Shown one piece after another: positions 12,890 through 24,480 of a stretch of 64,000 bases of DNA. Numbering within the stretch: position 1 is the first letter of the stretch; the number at the start of each line of letters is the position of its first letter. The stretch covers positions 24,026,349-24,090,348 of the forward strand of contig CM119268.1 of assembly GCA_051294375.1 (NCBI GenBank). Reading direction: 5' to 3'. Both the position numbers and the translations under genes were made by a program. Source of the DNA: Paraspadella gotoi. Lineage: Eukaryota; Chaetognatha. Below the pieces are notes generated by a model. The model was not told where the DNA came from, did not search any database, and was given only the letters and a program-made list of their open reading frames with translations.

Positions 12890-13100
12890 TTTGAGGTTTT
12901 TTCCTGTCTTAACAAATGAACAGTCAACTAAAGGCGAATTATATACATTTTTAACGTAAGTGGGACAGACCGACGGAAAAGACATACCGACGGACCGACA
13001 CACCGACCGACGGACCGACACACCGACCGACAGACTGACAGAACGACCCAAAAGTAGTTAGAGAGAGATGCTCCGCGAGTAGTCGCGGCGCAACCAGAGT
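12890..13100 (+). mobile_element. Dispersed element with variable GACC repeats
   Basis: Order of parts: TTTTTTCCTGTCTTAACAAA, then ATTATATACATTTTTAACGT, AAGTGGGACAGACCGACGGA, a run of CGACCGACGGACCGACA units, then CGAGTAGTCGCGGCGCAAC. Related copies: 21421-21515 (left part only), 30530-30600 (right part), and 27225-27375 in reverse orientation. Copies differ mainly in the number of GACC units. No open frame of note. Confidence 0.7.
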
Positions 13101-13436
13101 GGAAGAGAGAGAAAGAGCGAGACAAAGCCAGAGACAGAGCGCTCGTGTGACAAAATCCGCGTGTGAAAGAAAAAAAAAAGTTAATCCGTGAAATCATCAC
13201 TGATTATAGTTGTTGTTGTCGTTGTAGTTTTCATCATCGTTGTTTTCGTCGTCGTTATTGACGTCGTCGTCGTCGTTGTCTTTGTCTAGAATCAGTTTTA
13301 TGGAAATTTAATTTGCCCTGAGTCCATTGAGCCACGCGAGTCATTCTGCAATATTTCATGGCATCAATGAGAAAATATCCATTGGAAATGAGGGTTGATC
13401 TTTTGTTTGAGAAACAAATACAAAAGTTGAAATTCT

Positions 13437-13469
<33 letters not shown>

Positions 13470-14446
13470 TTCACCATCGTTGTCGTCGTCTTCATCGTTG
13501 TCGTCGTCTTCATCGTTGTCGTCGACGTCATCGTCGTCGTCTTCATCGTCGTCAACCCCTCCTCATCAGTGTCGTCTTTTTCGTCGATGTCGTCTTTGTC
13601 ATTATCGTCAAAGTCAAGATCACTGTAACTTACGACTAATATAAAAATTATCTATAAAAAGTTATCTTGCTTCTTATTTATTTTATAGTAATCCAGGTCA
13701 ACATTTTCAATGTCATTTTTGTCATTTTCAGTCGTCTTCATAAAAAAATCTTCTAAATCTAAAAAAAAAGAAATATTTTTTTGAGATTTTGACATAAGAT
13801 TTGGGAGAAAGTTAAAGATTCGCCAAAAAAAATATTTTGAAAAGAGAAAAAAATAAGAAAATGAGGGAAAAGTGAAAAATAAACCGGAAAGGAAACAATA
13901 ATAAGGTTAAGTTAAATAATAAGACAAATACTAGTATTTATTTTCGCTCAGTGTAAAGTGGAGCTCAATGTCTATCGTCAAAAAACGTTATTTTTAAAAG
14001 AAGTTTAAAAAACTATTATTTTATAAATATTTTATTTCTCGAAGTCTCACATCGTTGAAAATTTTAACGCTACTTCGATCATCGATGATTTAAAATCATT
14101 TAAAATCATTTTTTATTATTAATTAAATTAAAAATATTTCTATTACCAACTAAAATATTTGCTGTAATTTTTTTCCTTTTTAAGTTAATGATATTTTTAA
14201 AAAGTTCAATATTTTTCGTTTAAAGAAAAAACGCAAGAATATTTTCTCTGCGCGAATTCTAACATAATTTTAAATATCTTAGAATATCATTGAATCTTCA
14301 TTTTTGTTTATCATTTCATAAATATTATATTACTACTCCCAACCATCCTAAGGTTTTGATTAGGTTTCCCCACAAAAGTTAATACAATAAAAGTTACGCG
14401 CGATGAGATTTATTATTATTTCTCTTTGTCTGCGTCGAGTGGGAAA

Positions 14447-14550
14447 GTTAGGGTTAGAAAGGGAGGTTAGGCTGAGGTTAGGCTGAGGTTAGGTTGAGGT
14501 TTGTCTGAGGTTAGGCTAAGGTTAGGCTGTGGTTAGGCTGAGGTTAGGTT
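14447..14550 (+). repeat. GAGGTTAGGCT minisatellite
   Basis: About nine degenerate 11-12 bp units such as GAGGTTAGGCT. Together with 16987-17040 (GGAAGGTTAGGTTAGG units) this resembles interstitial TTAGG-type repeats, but the units are too irregular to call telomeric. Confidence 0.8.
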
Positions 14551-15494
14551 TGAAAAGTGAGTTCGGATGTAAGAAAAATATTTATAGCAGAAAATGAAAA
14601 AGTGCAACCACATTTTTCATCGTCGTCGTCGTCGTTGTCATCGTCGCTGTCGCCGTCGTCGTCATCGTCGTCGTCGACATCGTCGTCGTCGTCATCGTTG
14701 CCTCTTTTTCATTTTCTGTCGCGACAAACGAAACTCATTCTCGCCATGAATTTTCAATCACTAAGAAATTGCAATTTCTATGAAATATCTCGCACCATAA
14801 AATCGTCCTTATCACAATTAATGGATTTAAAAACTTAATGATTTGTTAATGAAACTTTTTTAATGTTGATTCTATATTTTTTTTTCGTTTTATAAAAGTG
14901 TAATTTTTAGGATTAAGTCCGACAATATTGAATTTAACTTTATAACAATGTTCTTTTATTTGTTTGAGTATTATCAAACGAAATTTCATTCTTGTATTTC
15001 TACTACCATCCTGTAATAATTGATTCAAGTTTTATATTAACCGAGGTAACAGCGGTCACTATCATTGCCTGTTACGACATAAACAAAATTATGAATTTTG
15101 ACGGTTTGATAGTAATAGCATTAATGACCTGACATCAAATATATAGTATTTACTAAATCGTAAGATAAATTATAGATTGTATATTGCATACTATTGCATA
15201 CTATTGTATACTTTTGCAATGCATAGAGGTCGGTGGGATCAAGAAAAATTGTTGCTTATTTTAATCTTTTATGTGACTTAATTTAAACTGGATTATTAAG
15301 TAAATTAAAAAAAATTAACATTCGAAAAAATAAAAATATAAAGCAGTTACTAAATAAGTAATACTTATATCTATTGTGAATTTAACTACATCATCTTATA
15401 TGCGATTTCCCCCAACGACCTCACTTCGTGTGCTACAAGAAATTAAGATTTTCTACAAATTTCATTTTTAACAGAATCACTAAATACTCAACTG

Positions 15495-18400
15495 ATGCAT
15501 AGCAAATTAGTTATTGACTCTATCATTAATCCTGCCCAATTAAATCCAATCCCACTTAACCTTAATCAACTTAAATCAACCCACACTAATCGATCACACT
15601 TGACCACACTATCCATGGCCCACTCCACACTTTTCTCTTCCTCTTACTCCTCTTCCCGCTTATGCCCCACAACCCTAACCTCTTCCTCTTCCTCCCTTCG
15701 CTCTTCATCTTCCTCCTCTTATTATCACTACCCACTGAACTCCTCTTCCAAATCATCGCTTTCCTCTTCCTCCTCCAATTGGATTCCAACGCGTTTTTCC
15801 TCTTCTTCGACGCCGTTGACGGCGCTGACTGAGATGGAGAAAAATCTTAATAAAGAAGAAGAAGAAATTGATTTTAAGTAAGAAATTCGAATCTTTAAGA
15901 ACCGCGTTCGAATCTCATGTCATTCAAGTTTTTTTTTAATTTGCTAATTTTTATTCGTGGAACAATATAGACTTCTGGTTTATATTATCTGTCAAAAAGT
16001 AATAAAAAAAAACCAACTAAGAAGTCAACTTGGTTCACGTAACTTCTGTTAATTATTTTCGATCAAATGCATGAATAAAAAAAAATGATAATAATTATTT
16101 AATCGTTCATAATTTTTTTATTAAATTTTATTTGTTATCGGCCATAATCGCGCTATTTTAAAAATCGACCTAAATCCTTAAATTTAATTTTAATTTAAAT
16201 AATTAATCTAAATTAGTATAAACAATATAAACATTATCCATTCATTTAATAAATAAGCTATTTTGCTCCTGATTTTTGACAGGTTTTGGTCCCGGAAATT
16301 TTATATTTTATATTAAATATTTAACCCAATTATTAACCCAAATAACTAACCCTAACCATTAATCAAATCCTTAATTTAATCCTTAATCCTAATCCCTTAC
16401 TTACCAATTACTTAAAATCCTTGAATATTAACTGAAAAGGGGCGCTTTCAGATAATAGTACCAATATCCTTCTTTACCCTAACAGATCCAACGAAGCGAA
16501 TTCTTTTTATTCGCGATCGTCGACGCCTGAAATAAATCAAGCTTTGCTCAGCTCCGCAATCCAATCCCCTGGCACAGCAACCCTTATCCCTAGCGCCGCA
16601 ACCGTCGCCCTCAGCTCTGCACCAGCGCCCTCAATCGTTGCGGTCAAACGAAAAAGTGATTTCTCAGACGCTGAAGGAATTGTGGGTTTGTCTGGAGGCA
16701 ACTCACCTTTACTCACTTCGAAAAAGGCGGCGGGCAAAGAAGTAAGCTCATTTGGATATTTGTATATTAAATATTGTATATATTGTCTATGACCTTGGAA
16801 AGGATATATTGAGTTAAGTCCTCATTATTTCTTACAAGATACAAGATATAAAGTCCCTTCATGATTTTAATCAAAACTGTCAGCTTCGTTTTTTAGTTGC
16901 GCACAGAGTTCTCATGGAGCAACTTTATAAGTGTAACTAATTTTTCGGTTGGTCGGTATGTTTGTCCCCCTTACAGTTCAAATGCTTAGGAAGGTTAGGT
17001 TAGGAAGGTTAGGTTAGGTTAGGAAGGTTAGGTGCCGTTAGACCTTTAATGTGCTTATGTATTATACTTGTGCAGTAAGGCGTAGTGAAAGTTGTAGATG
17101 AAAATTCGAATAGTTGTTCATGAACAGTTTTGTACTAAAGAACATTGATATATAATTTTTTTTAATTTATAAATTTTTGCCTACGCCCATATTTATACAT
17201 AGTACTTACCATAGAAAATGTCAGAATTTATAAATAGTTTTTTTTTGTTTTGAAAGCAGATTCGAATTCCCCATAAAAAGTTGATAAAAGAAAATATAAG
17301 TCTTAATCAAAAATTAAAAAAACTATATTATTTTATACTAAAATTAAATTATTGGTTAACTATAACAGTTTTTTAGGATTTTGACCCACTTCATGAAATA
17401 ATTTTCGAAAAAGATTTATAATTCCTTGTATCAACTTTTCGTGAGGAATTCGAATCTGCTTTCAAAATAGGAAAAAAAACATTTTAAAATTTTAACATTT
17501 TTTATGGTGAGTATTATGTATAAATATGGGCCTATGCGAAAATTGAAAAAAAAAATTTATTAAAAATGTTCACAGGTACAAGCCTCTTCATGTTTACAGG
17601 TACAAGCCTCTTCATGTTTACAGGTACAAGCCTCTTCATATTACAGGTACCAAGCCTCTTCATGTTTACAGGTACAAGCCTCTTCATATTACAGGTACAA
17701 GCCTCTTCATGTTTACAGGTACAAGCCTCTTCATTTACAGGTACAAGCCTCTTCATGTTTACAGTACAAGCCTCTTCATGTTTACAGGTACAAGCCTCTT
17801 CATGTTTACAGGTACAAGCCTCTTCATGATCTACTATTCGAGTTTTGATTTTACTTGATTTTAATATTTTTTTTTCTTCGCTTTATTGTGATCATTTAAA
17901 AAGCGATCACATGACTATATATTCAATGGAATGAATAATTTAGAAAATACTGAATTATCTTAATACTTGGCAGACTGGTAAGTTATTATTCAATGCTTCT
18001 TGTGTTTCATATTTGTGAAGTCACGTGACCACGCAAAACTATAGTCACGTGATAATAAAAGTAAATAAGGAATATTTTGTGTAATGTTCGGTTATTTTAG
18101 TTGAAACTTTGCAGAGAAGTGATCAACCCTAGGACATTTGTTAGACATGAATTTTATAGTGATATAACATATGTATAGTCATGTTATTACTAGGGAATAT
18201 ACATGAATAGAAAGTCACTGTGGCGTAAACTGTGGCGTAAACTCTGACGTAAACTGTGGCGTAAACTGTGGCGTTAATTACCGGAATACCTGGCTTCTTT
18301 ATCAGTAAAGAGGTTGAACTTTTTAAATGAATCTCACATTTAAGCGTGACCTAGTTCATGGAATACTTTATTGTAATCATTAGTTTACGTCTTTTTAGTT

Positions 18401-19417
18401 TTCAAAATCGGAAGTCGACATCTCAACTTCACTCATGTCTCTCTCCTCTTCCTCTTCCTCCTTCCCCTTCCCCCTTGCCTCCCTCTCTCCATTCCTCTTC
18501 TCCTCCCACTCTTCCTCCTCCTCCCTCTTCCTCTTCCTCCTTCCCCTTGCCTCCCTCTCTCCATTCCTCTTCTCCTCCCAATCTTCCTCCTCCTCCCTCT
18601 TCCTCTTCCTCCTTCCCCTTCCTCCCTCTCTCCATTCCTCTTCTCCTCCCACTCTTCCTCCTCCTCCTCCTCCCTTCTTCCTCTTTCTCTTCCCCTTGCC
18701 TCCCTCTCTCCATTCCTCTTCTCCTCCCACTTCTTCCTCCTCCTCCCTCTTCCTCCTCCTTCCCCTTTCCTCCCTCTCTTCCTCCTCCCTCCCACTCTTC
18801 CTCCTCTCCTCCCTCTCTCCCTCGTCCACCACATCAGCGGAGATTCTTCACCAACACACGTGAAAGATGGAGACAACAAAATGTGAATTCATCTTTTGCT
18901 TCGTTGAGAAAACTCTTGCCTACTCATCCCCCGGAAAAGAAGTTAAGGTCTGCATTCATTCATTCATTCATTCATTCTATATTTTCATTATTTAATTCAT
19001 TCATTCATTTATTCATTCATTTATGATTCCTTTCATTCCATATATTCATTTATTCATTCAATCATTCCATATATTCATTTAAATTTAGGAAAAACAGTTT
19101 TTGGTGACAAACAACGATTTTTATTTGGCAGAATAGTCGGATATATTTCTACATTCATGTTTTGCGTATCTTTATCAGCGTTTTATTTTGACAAGATTTT
19201 CTCTACAAACATTGAGTTAGAAAGAGAGATAGATAGATAGATAGATAATTGTACATGGACCTAGGTACCTTCTGCAAGAAGGACCTATAAGGTAACAGTG
19301 GGTCCGTTCATTTAAATTTCATTAAAAGGTTTTACAGTTAAAAAGTCTACCAATCAATTATCTGCTAAAGGTCCATACTAATCATAAGTTAGTACTCAAT
19401 TACAAAAAAAGGAGAGA

Positions 19418-19471
<54 letters not shown>

Positions 19472-21221
19472 ACGATATATCCAAGTGGCACTTGGTATTT
19501 TCCCAGGCAGGTCTTTACCTGATCCAAAACTATCCCACTCAACAGCAAAATCCTCTCAGTCTATGAAAAGTCAATGACCCGATCTCATCATCAACATCCC
19601 ACCTTTGTCTGGCCAGGGGGGGCCAGCTCATTTTGAGCTCTTTCTTCACTTATAATTTTACTTATCTGTCATCTTATCTATCTCTCACCACTTACCTCTA
19701 CATTTCATTTTTCAATTTTCACTATTCATTTTTTACTTAATTAATTTATTTAAGTTTAAATTTAAGTTTAACTATTTTATCCATGTTGTACATTGCCAAA
19801 TGTAACTATTTCTCTCTCTATTTCTCTCTCTCTCTCTCTCTTTCTCTCTTTTTTTTTCTCTCTCCTCTCACTTTTTCACAATTTCAACTTAACTTTCCTC
19901 TTCTTCCCTGTCCTTACCTTCACCTGTCCTCACATCTGACTACTATCCTTTGTTGGAAACTCTCTCTCAATTTCTCTCTCTCTCTCTCTGTTTGTAACCA
20001 AAAACTGCTAAATTCCAAAACGCCACGAAAAGAGAGAAACTTAACATAATTATTTTAAATATATTAATTCATTCATTCGATATATTGGTTTATCCCGTCA
20101 TTTATTCTTTCATTCATTCCGTATATTTATTCCTTTATTAATTAGTTTTTCTCATTTCTTCGTTTCTTTTTTCATTCATTTATTCGTTCGTTCATTCCTG
20201 TTTTCTTTTTCTCTCTTTGCTACTCTAAATTTTGTTTTCATTCATTTGTTCATTCATTCAATTAGTTATATATATAATCCAAGATCACCCGGAAATACTC
20301 GTGAAAAGAAAGTCTCTCTAGCAGCCAAGGAACGGGTCCTTGGCTTGGAAACGGGCTCGAGGTGAACATATTTCAATGCCCGACGACAACTCATGTCTAT
20401 ACATATCGTTACGAGTGAAGCAATAAACAAAAGTCTCGTCAGCTAGAAAATCTACAACATATTCTGCAGGTTTTGCGCAGGTTCACTTCGCAGGCTCGTC
20501 TATCGATTTTAACTCAATCAGCTTGGTACTAGGTCAAATCTTAACCCGGTGACTGTCCTACAGAATGCTTGAGGACGATCGTAAATCGCTTTGAGCGAGT
20601 AGCGATCCAGAGGCAGATAACGAAGTAATGGCGTAATTGCGAATAAAAAGTGAATTTAAAGAACATCGAATAAACCTATTGAATTTATTATTCATTGTAT
20701 GATCAAATAACTCATTTTTTAAAATATTTTTTACAGTAAAAACGAAATTCTACGTCTTGCCATTAAATACATTCGCCTTCTTGACGGAGTCATCGAATTT
20801 CAAGATGCAGAAGCAAAAACAAAAGACACGAGAGGAGAAAAAAGTTTCGGTCAAAATCCGAGAGATGGCGGAGAGGTGGAGAATGAGGCCGTGACGGCCA
20901 AATCGAACAAAAGGTCAGTTTGAAGTCTCCTTAGGGTGGGATAGAGGCCTTAAATCTTAAAGCTTTTTTATTAAGGCTAATTTGATATTTATAATATATT
21001 ATTTTTTATATTATTTGTACCAATTTCATTCCAGAGCTAAATTCTCTAACACTGTTTGGACTTCAACTACTGTGTCGGCTGCAGCGTCTTCAGCGGCTGC
21101 AGCGACGGCTGCAACCCCTGCTGCTGCTGCTGCGGGATTCGAATCTCCGACTTTTAACTTTTCAAATTCTCCTGATTCCTGTTTCGATTTTAGTTCAGAA
21201 TCTGAAGGAGAAGAAAATTAA
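15495..21221 (+). CDS. TAL1-like: TAL1/SCL-family bHLH transcription factor (5 exons)
   Basis: Class II bHLH factor of the TAL1/LYL1/TAL2 group; in animals these bind E-boxes as heterodimers with E-proteins (family knowledge). Exons: 15495-15877, 16486-16741, 18838-18947, 20737-20913, 21035-21221; all phases match, giving 370 residues. Residues 1-213 are Ser/Pro/Ala-rich and low complexity. The bHLH is about 214-271: basic region [17 protein letters not shown], helix 1 [18 protein letters not shown], then [16 protein letters not shown] for helix 2. [10 protein letters not shown] and [18 protein letters not shown] are hallmark TAL1 residues. The C-terminus is Ala-rich and ends in an acidic tail (SSESEGEEN). 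The intron splits the bHLH after KKL in phase 2. The start could instead be the in-frame ATG at 15615, since neither context is strong. Intron 2 carries a foldback element and a minisatellite, and ends in a 400-base pyrimidine tract. Confidence 0.93.
16213..16280 (-). mobile_element. Fragment of the dispersed 'GATGGAGGCC' element
   Basis: Reverse-strand fragment matching the TATTAAATGAATGGATAAT to GCAAAATAGC end of the family, inside intron 1 of the TAL1-like gene. Confidence 0.6.
16987..17040 (+). repeat. GGAAGGTTAGGTTAGG repeat
   Basis: Short array of TTAGG and GGAAGGTTAGG units in TAL1-like intron 2. The TTAGG motif is the arthropod telomere unit (established knowledge), but this is a 50-base interstitial array only and is weak evidence of lineage. 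Confidence 0.8.
17071..17875. mobile_element. Foldback (inverted-repeat) element in TAL1-like intron 2
   Basis: The outer ends are TGCAGTAAGGCG... AAAATTCGAATAG on the left and CTATTCGAGTTTTGATTTTA on the right, which are imperfect reverse complements. An inner palindrome runs from GCCCATATTTATACATAGTA (about 17187) to GTATAAATATGGGCCTATGC (about 17518), with GCAGATTCGAATTCC / GGAATTCGAATCTGC inside it. A 22-bp minisatellite sits near the right end. Related copies are at 6780-7065 and, split by insertions, 31283-35070. No coding capacity seen. Confidence 0.8.
17571..17828 (+). repeat. 22-24 bp minisatellite (ACAGGTACAAGCCTCTTCAT)
   Basis: About eleven tandem units of CAGGTACAAGCCTCTTCATG plus TTTA, with small deletions. 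It lies in the right flank of the foldback element. The other copy of the element (34995-35015) has a single CACAGGTACAAACC unit at the same position, so the array expanded locally. Confidence 0.9.
18429..18837 (+). repeat. 400-base pyrimidine tract ending at a 3' splice site
   Basis: C/T-only DNA in higher-order units of about 80-95 bases (CCCTCTCTCCATTCCTCTTC, CTCCCACTCTTCCTCC, ...) ending in CACCACATCAG directly before the bHLH exon at 18838. Open frames on both strands (Ser/Pro/Leu or Glu/Arg/Gly) are translations of this repeat, although one frame runs on into the true exon. Confidence 0.9.
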
Positions 21222-21354
21222 ACTGATGACAAATTTACTGACAATTTGACTTACGAGCTGACATTCAATTGACAAATTGGCAATTAGTTGAAAAAACAAG
21301 AACGGTAAATCAAATGTGTTGCGCCGCAGTGACTGCCTTATCACGTATATTTCT

Positions 21355-21391
21355 CGTGACATGACATGACGTGACATGACATGACGTGACG
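21355..21391 (+). repeat. GTGACATGACATGAC short repeat
   Basis: Units of GTGACATGACATGAC in the 635-base interval between the TAL1-like stop and the SSUH2-like start. The rest of that interval contains a fragment of the GACC element (21421-21515) and AT-rich sequence. Confidence 0.8.
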
Positions 21392-21856
21392 CCCTAGCAT
21401 GTGGAGCTAGCAGTCCTTAGAATTGAGGTTTTTTTCTGTCTTAACAAAAGAGCAACCAACTATAGGGAAATTATATGCATTTTTAATGTAAGTGGGACAG
21501 ACCGACAAATTGACTAAAAAATTTACATATAATTGTAAAAAAAAAACATTTGATTGATAAATTAACATTTTCTAATGTTTGATTTTATTTTCTAATTCCC
21601 AACGGAATATAAATTTATTTCTTAGTAAATTGTATCATTTTTGTCGCATTAATATTTTTCCCTCGTAATTTTTAAGGCAAAATGTTTAAATTTAATTGAA
21701 ATAAAATTAATGGAAATTTCTCAGTAAAATTCATTTTTAATTCTTTCTTCTGAGTTAATTAGTCTCCGACGATTTAAATATTAAAATTATAATTAACTTA
21801 TTCAAAAAGTCTTTAAAAAAAGGGTTTATCGCGACGTCAAATCGAAGCCAAGAACG

Positions 21857-24397
21857 ATGAGCCACCGGGGGCAGGGCATGCCTGGCAGGGCGACTGGGAC
21901 GGAACAGGGCATGCCAGACAGGGCGACAGTGACGGGGCAGGGTGTTCCCGGTGGGCCGGTGGGCGAGAGGCAAGGGCCGCATGGAGAAATGAACATTCAA
22001 GGTCCATCAAAGCCAAAACCTCAAAGTAAATTAATTTTATAAATAAATAAATTATTAAATAAAATAATTAAAGGAAGGAGAAATAAAATTAGAATTTAAT
22101 TATAGGAAGATGATATTAATTAGTGTTGATAATGATCACGAAAATGTGAAAGAAAAGAACATATTATTAATAAAGTTGATGATAATCGTTATATTAAAGT
22201 AAAATATGAAGATAATAGTTAAATAGGATAAAATATTGATTTTAATTTAATTTTCTCGAGGTTTTTCGTCAAAACAATCTCGCAATTACTCAGGTATGTC
22301 AATTAAATATTTTGGTAATTTTTATCAAATTGGTTAATCTGTATCAGGTGGTGAAAGGAATTCCATGAGAGATAAGGATCACTGGATAGATATTAGATAG
22401 GTATCTAGTTAAAGGTAGATTCTGACTAGACTCTCATCAAAATAAGAGGGAGTAAGGTGAACACGACTCTGCCCAACTCAAGAGCGAAACCCCTGGTCCC
22501 GGGGATGAAGAGGAGGGGAAGAGGAGGAGGGGATGAAGAGGAGGGGACGACGAGGGGATGAAGTGGAGGGGACGACGAAGGGGAGGCATAAGGAGCTAAA
22601 CCCTGTTTGAGAAAGTGATCCGACAATTAGCTTCAGGAATAACTTGCTTATTGGGTCAATTTATGGTTCTCTATTTTTACTTAATCCTGAACTTATTTCT
22701 ATTCTTAATCTTTATCAAAATTCATAACCAAAAGTATAATCGAATCACTAACCTTAATTCCTGTTTCTAATCTGTAACCGTTATGTAATCCTCAACCCTC
22801 GGCCCTAATCTCTATCCCTAATCTCTATCCCTGTTCAAGATCACTTACTTAATTCCTAATCTCAACCCTAGCCTGATCTTTAACCCTAATAAATAACCTG
22901 ATCTTTAAAGTTAAAAATCCTGAAATGAGAAGTCTTTGGAAAAACAGGCCCTAATTCTTTGCACTGGTTAATTCATTTGTACCCAGAGTCAAATGTCATT
23001 TTCTGTTCTTTAGCTCAACAGAGTCAACGAATGGCAACCACAATTAAAGAGGAAAATGAAGAAGAGGCAATTAAAGCCTCAGTTAAATTAGAAGATATTC
23101 CGACTCTAACTGGATATGAAGGTTTATATATATGGATGATGCAAACAAATAATACAGTCTCATATTGATAAGTAGTTTATGACTATTATCGTTTTACATT
23201 TGCCTCTACGGAAATAGAATTTAATTTTTTTTTTAATTTAAATGTTTTTAACCTTGAAATCGATTCATTGGACAATATTAATACCAAGTTTGGTTGTGAC
23301 ATATTTGTAAGTTGGTTTCCTGCTAATTTCTCTGTGCAAATCTAACGCAGGAACCGGGTTTAACGAAAGTGAATGCCATGCGCCACCTCCCAATCAAATT
23401 AACGTAGCAGACATAATGAACAAAGTGAAAAACCCTGCCGACATTCTAGAGGAGTATGTCATGGATTTTGCCATTACCGGTGAGAAGTATGTCGCCATTA
23501 CTTCTGAGTTCTTTAATTACAATTGGCAATATTGCGTCATCTCAAACTGTATGCCTGTATTTCTGTATGTCTGCATGTCTGTATGTCAGTATGCCGGGAG
23601 CATTCAGAAATGATAAGAATGATGCATGTTATGTTTTACATAATTGAGTTATAAATTTTACTTGATGTTTATTATATATTGTTTATAATATTTATGGTAA
23701 CAATTAAAAACATTAAAACACAGAAGAGGAGATTCGTGATCGAGTTGTGGAACTGGCCCAACAACATCAATGCTGGGGAAAGAAGTTCGGAAGAAGGATG
23801 GAGGTAGATGCATCACTGATGGTGTTGGATATGAAACCTTTTCCTGAACCAGGGAAAATGGAAATTTGTTAATGGCGAAAATGAGATTTAATTAGTTAAA
23901 GAACTCTTTAAGTTTTTTGTAGGAGGGACACACTTAAGAAACTAGTTTGAAGACTCTTTTGATATGTTTAATAGTCCTTAACTTAGGAGCAAGTTTCTTG
24001 GAAACTTGCCTATGTCTCAAACTCTCAATGAATAAAGCGTAAGATGCCTTGGGGTCCCATGGCTAATATAAGAGGTTTTAGAAGTTATGGATAGTCATCT
24101 TCGGCCTACTTAACACCCTAACCACAGATTTCTTATTATTATATTCACTCAAATTTGGTTTATTTTCTTTGATTTTTTGGTCAGATAAAATCTGTTACAC
24201 AATATCCAGGACTTCAATACAGTTTGGATTCTCATTGTGAAGAAAGAAAAACTCGTTGGAAAACTGTTCCTTTTTCGTGAGTTTATTTCTATTTTTGTTC
24301 TTATTTGCTTTTATTGCTTTATTGTACCGGGGTCAAATTAAATAAAATAAATAATACGCAAATAGAATTACTTATAGAAATTAATAGATAAATCGTC

Positions 24398-24480
<83 letters not shown>

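Larger units (their letters stand above)
7934..15494. other. Intergenic region: mobile-element remnants and satellites
   Basis: Between the VAMP stop and the TAL1-like start I found no exon chain. Contents: GAC triplets (about 8066-8090), CT tract (8484-8533), ATT tract (9057-9091), an inverted pair of the dispersed element (9471-10190), the terminal-inverted-repeat element (10747-11925) with its 18-bp minisatellite, GA tracts (12023-12061, 12269-12327), a GAATA/GAAGA purine tract (about 12500-12780), a GACC repeat element (12890-13100), GTC triplets (13437-13560, 14616-14700), and GAGGTTAGGCT repeats (14470-14550). Translations of these produce long but meaningless open frames. Confidence 0.75.

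Noticed and set aside
13358-13639. Arg/His-rich and Thr/Met-rich frames
   Set aside because: Translations of GTC/GAC triplet repeats; open on both strands without exon signals.
14447-17040. Telomere array (TTAGG)
   Set aside because: Units are irregular 11-16-mers over 50-100 bases inside gene-rich DNA; not a telomere and only a hint about lineage.
18358-18879. Ser/Pro/Leu and Glu/Arg/Gly frames of 90-220 codons
   Set aside because: They derive from the pyrimidine tract in TAL1-like intron 2; only the part from 18838 is a true exon.
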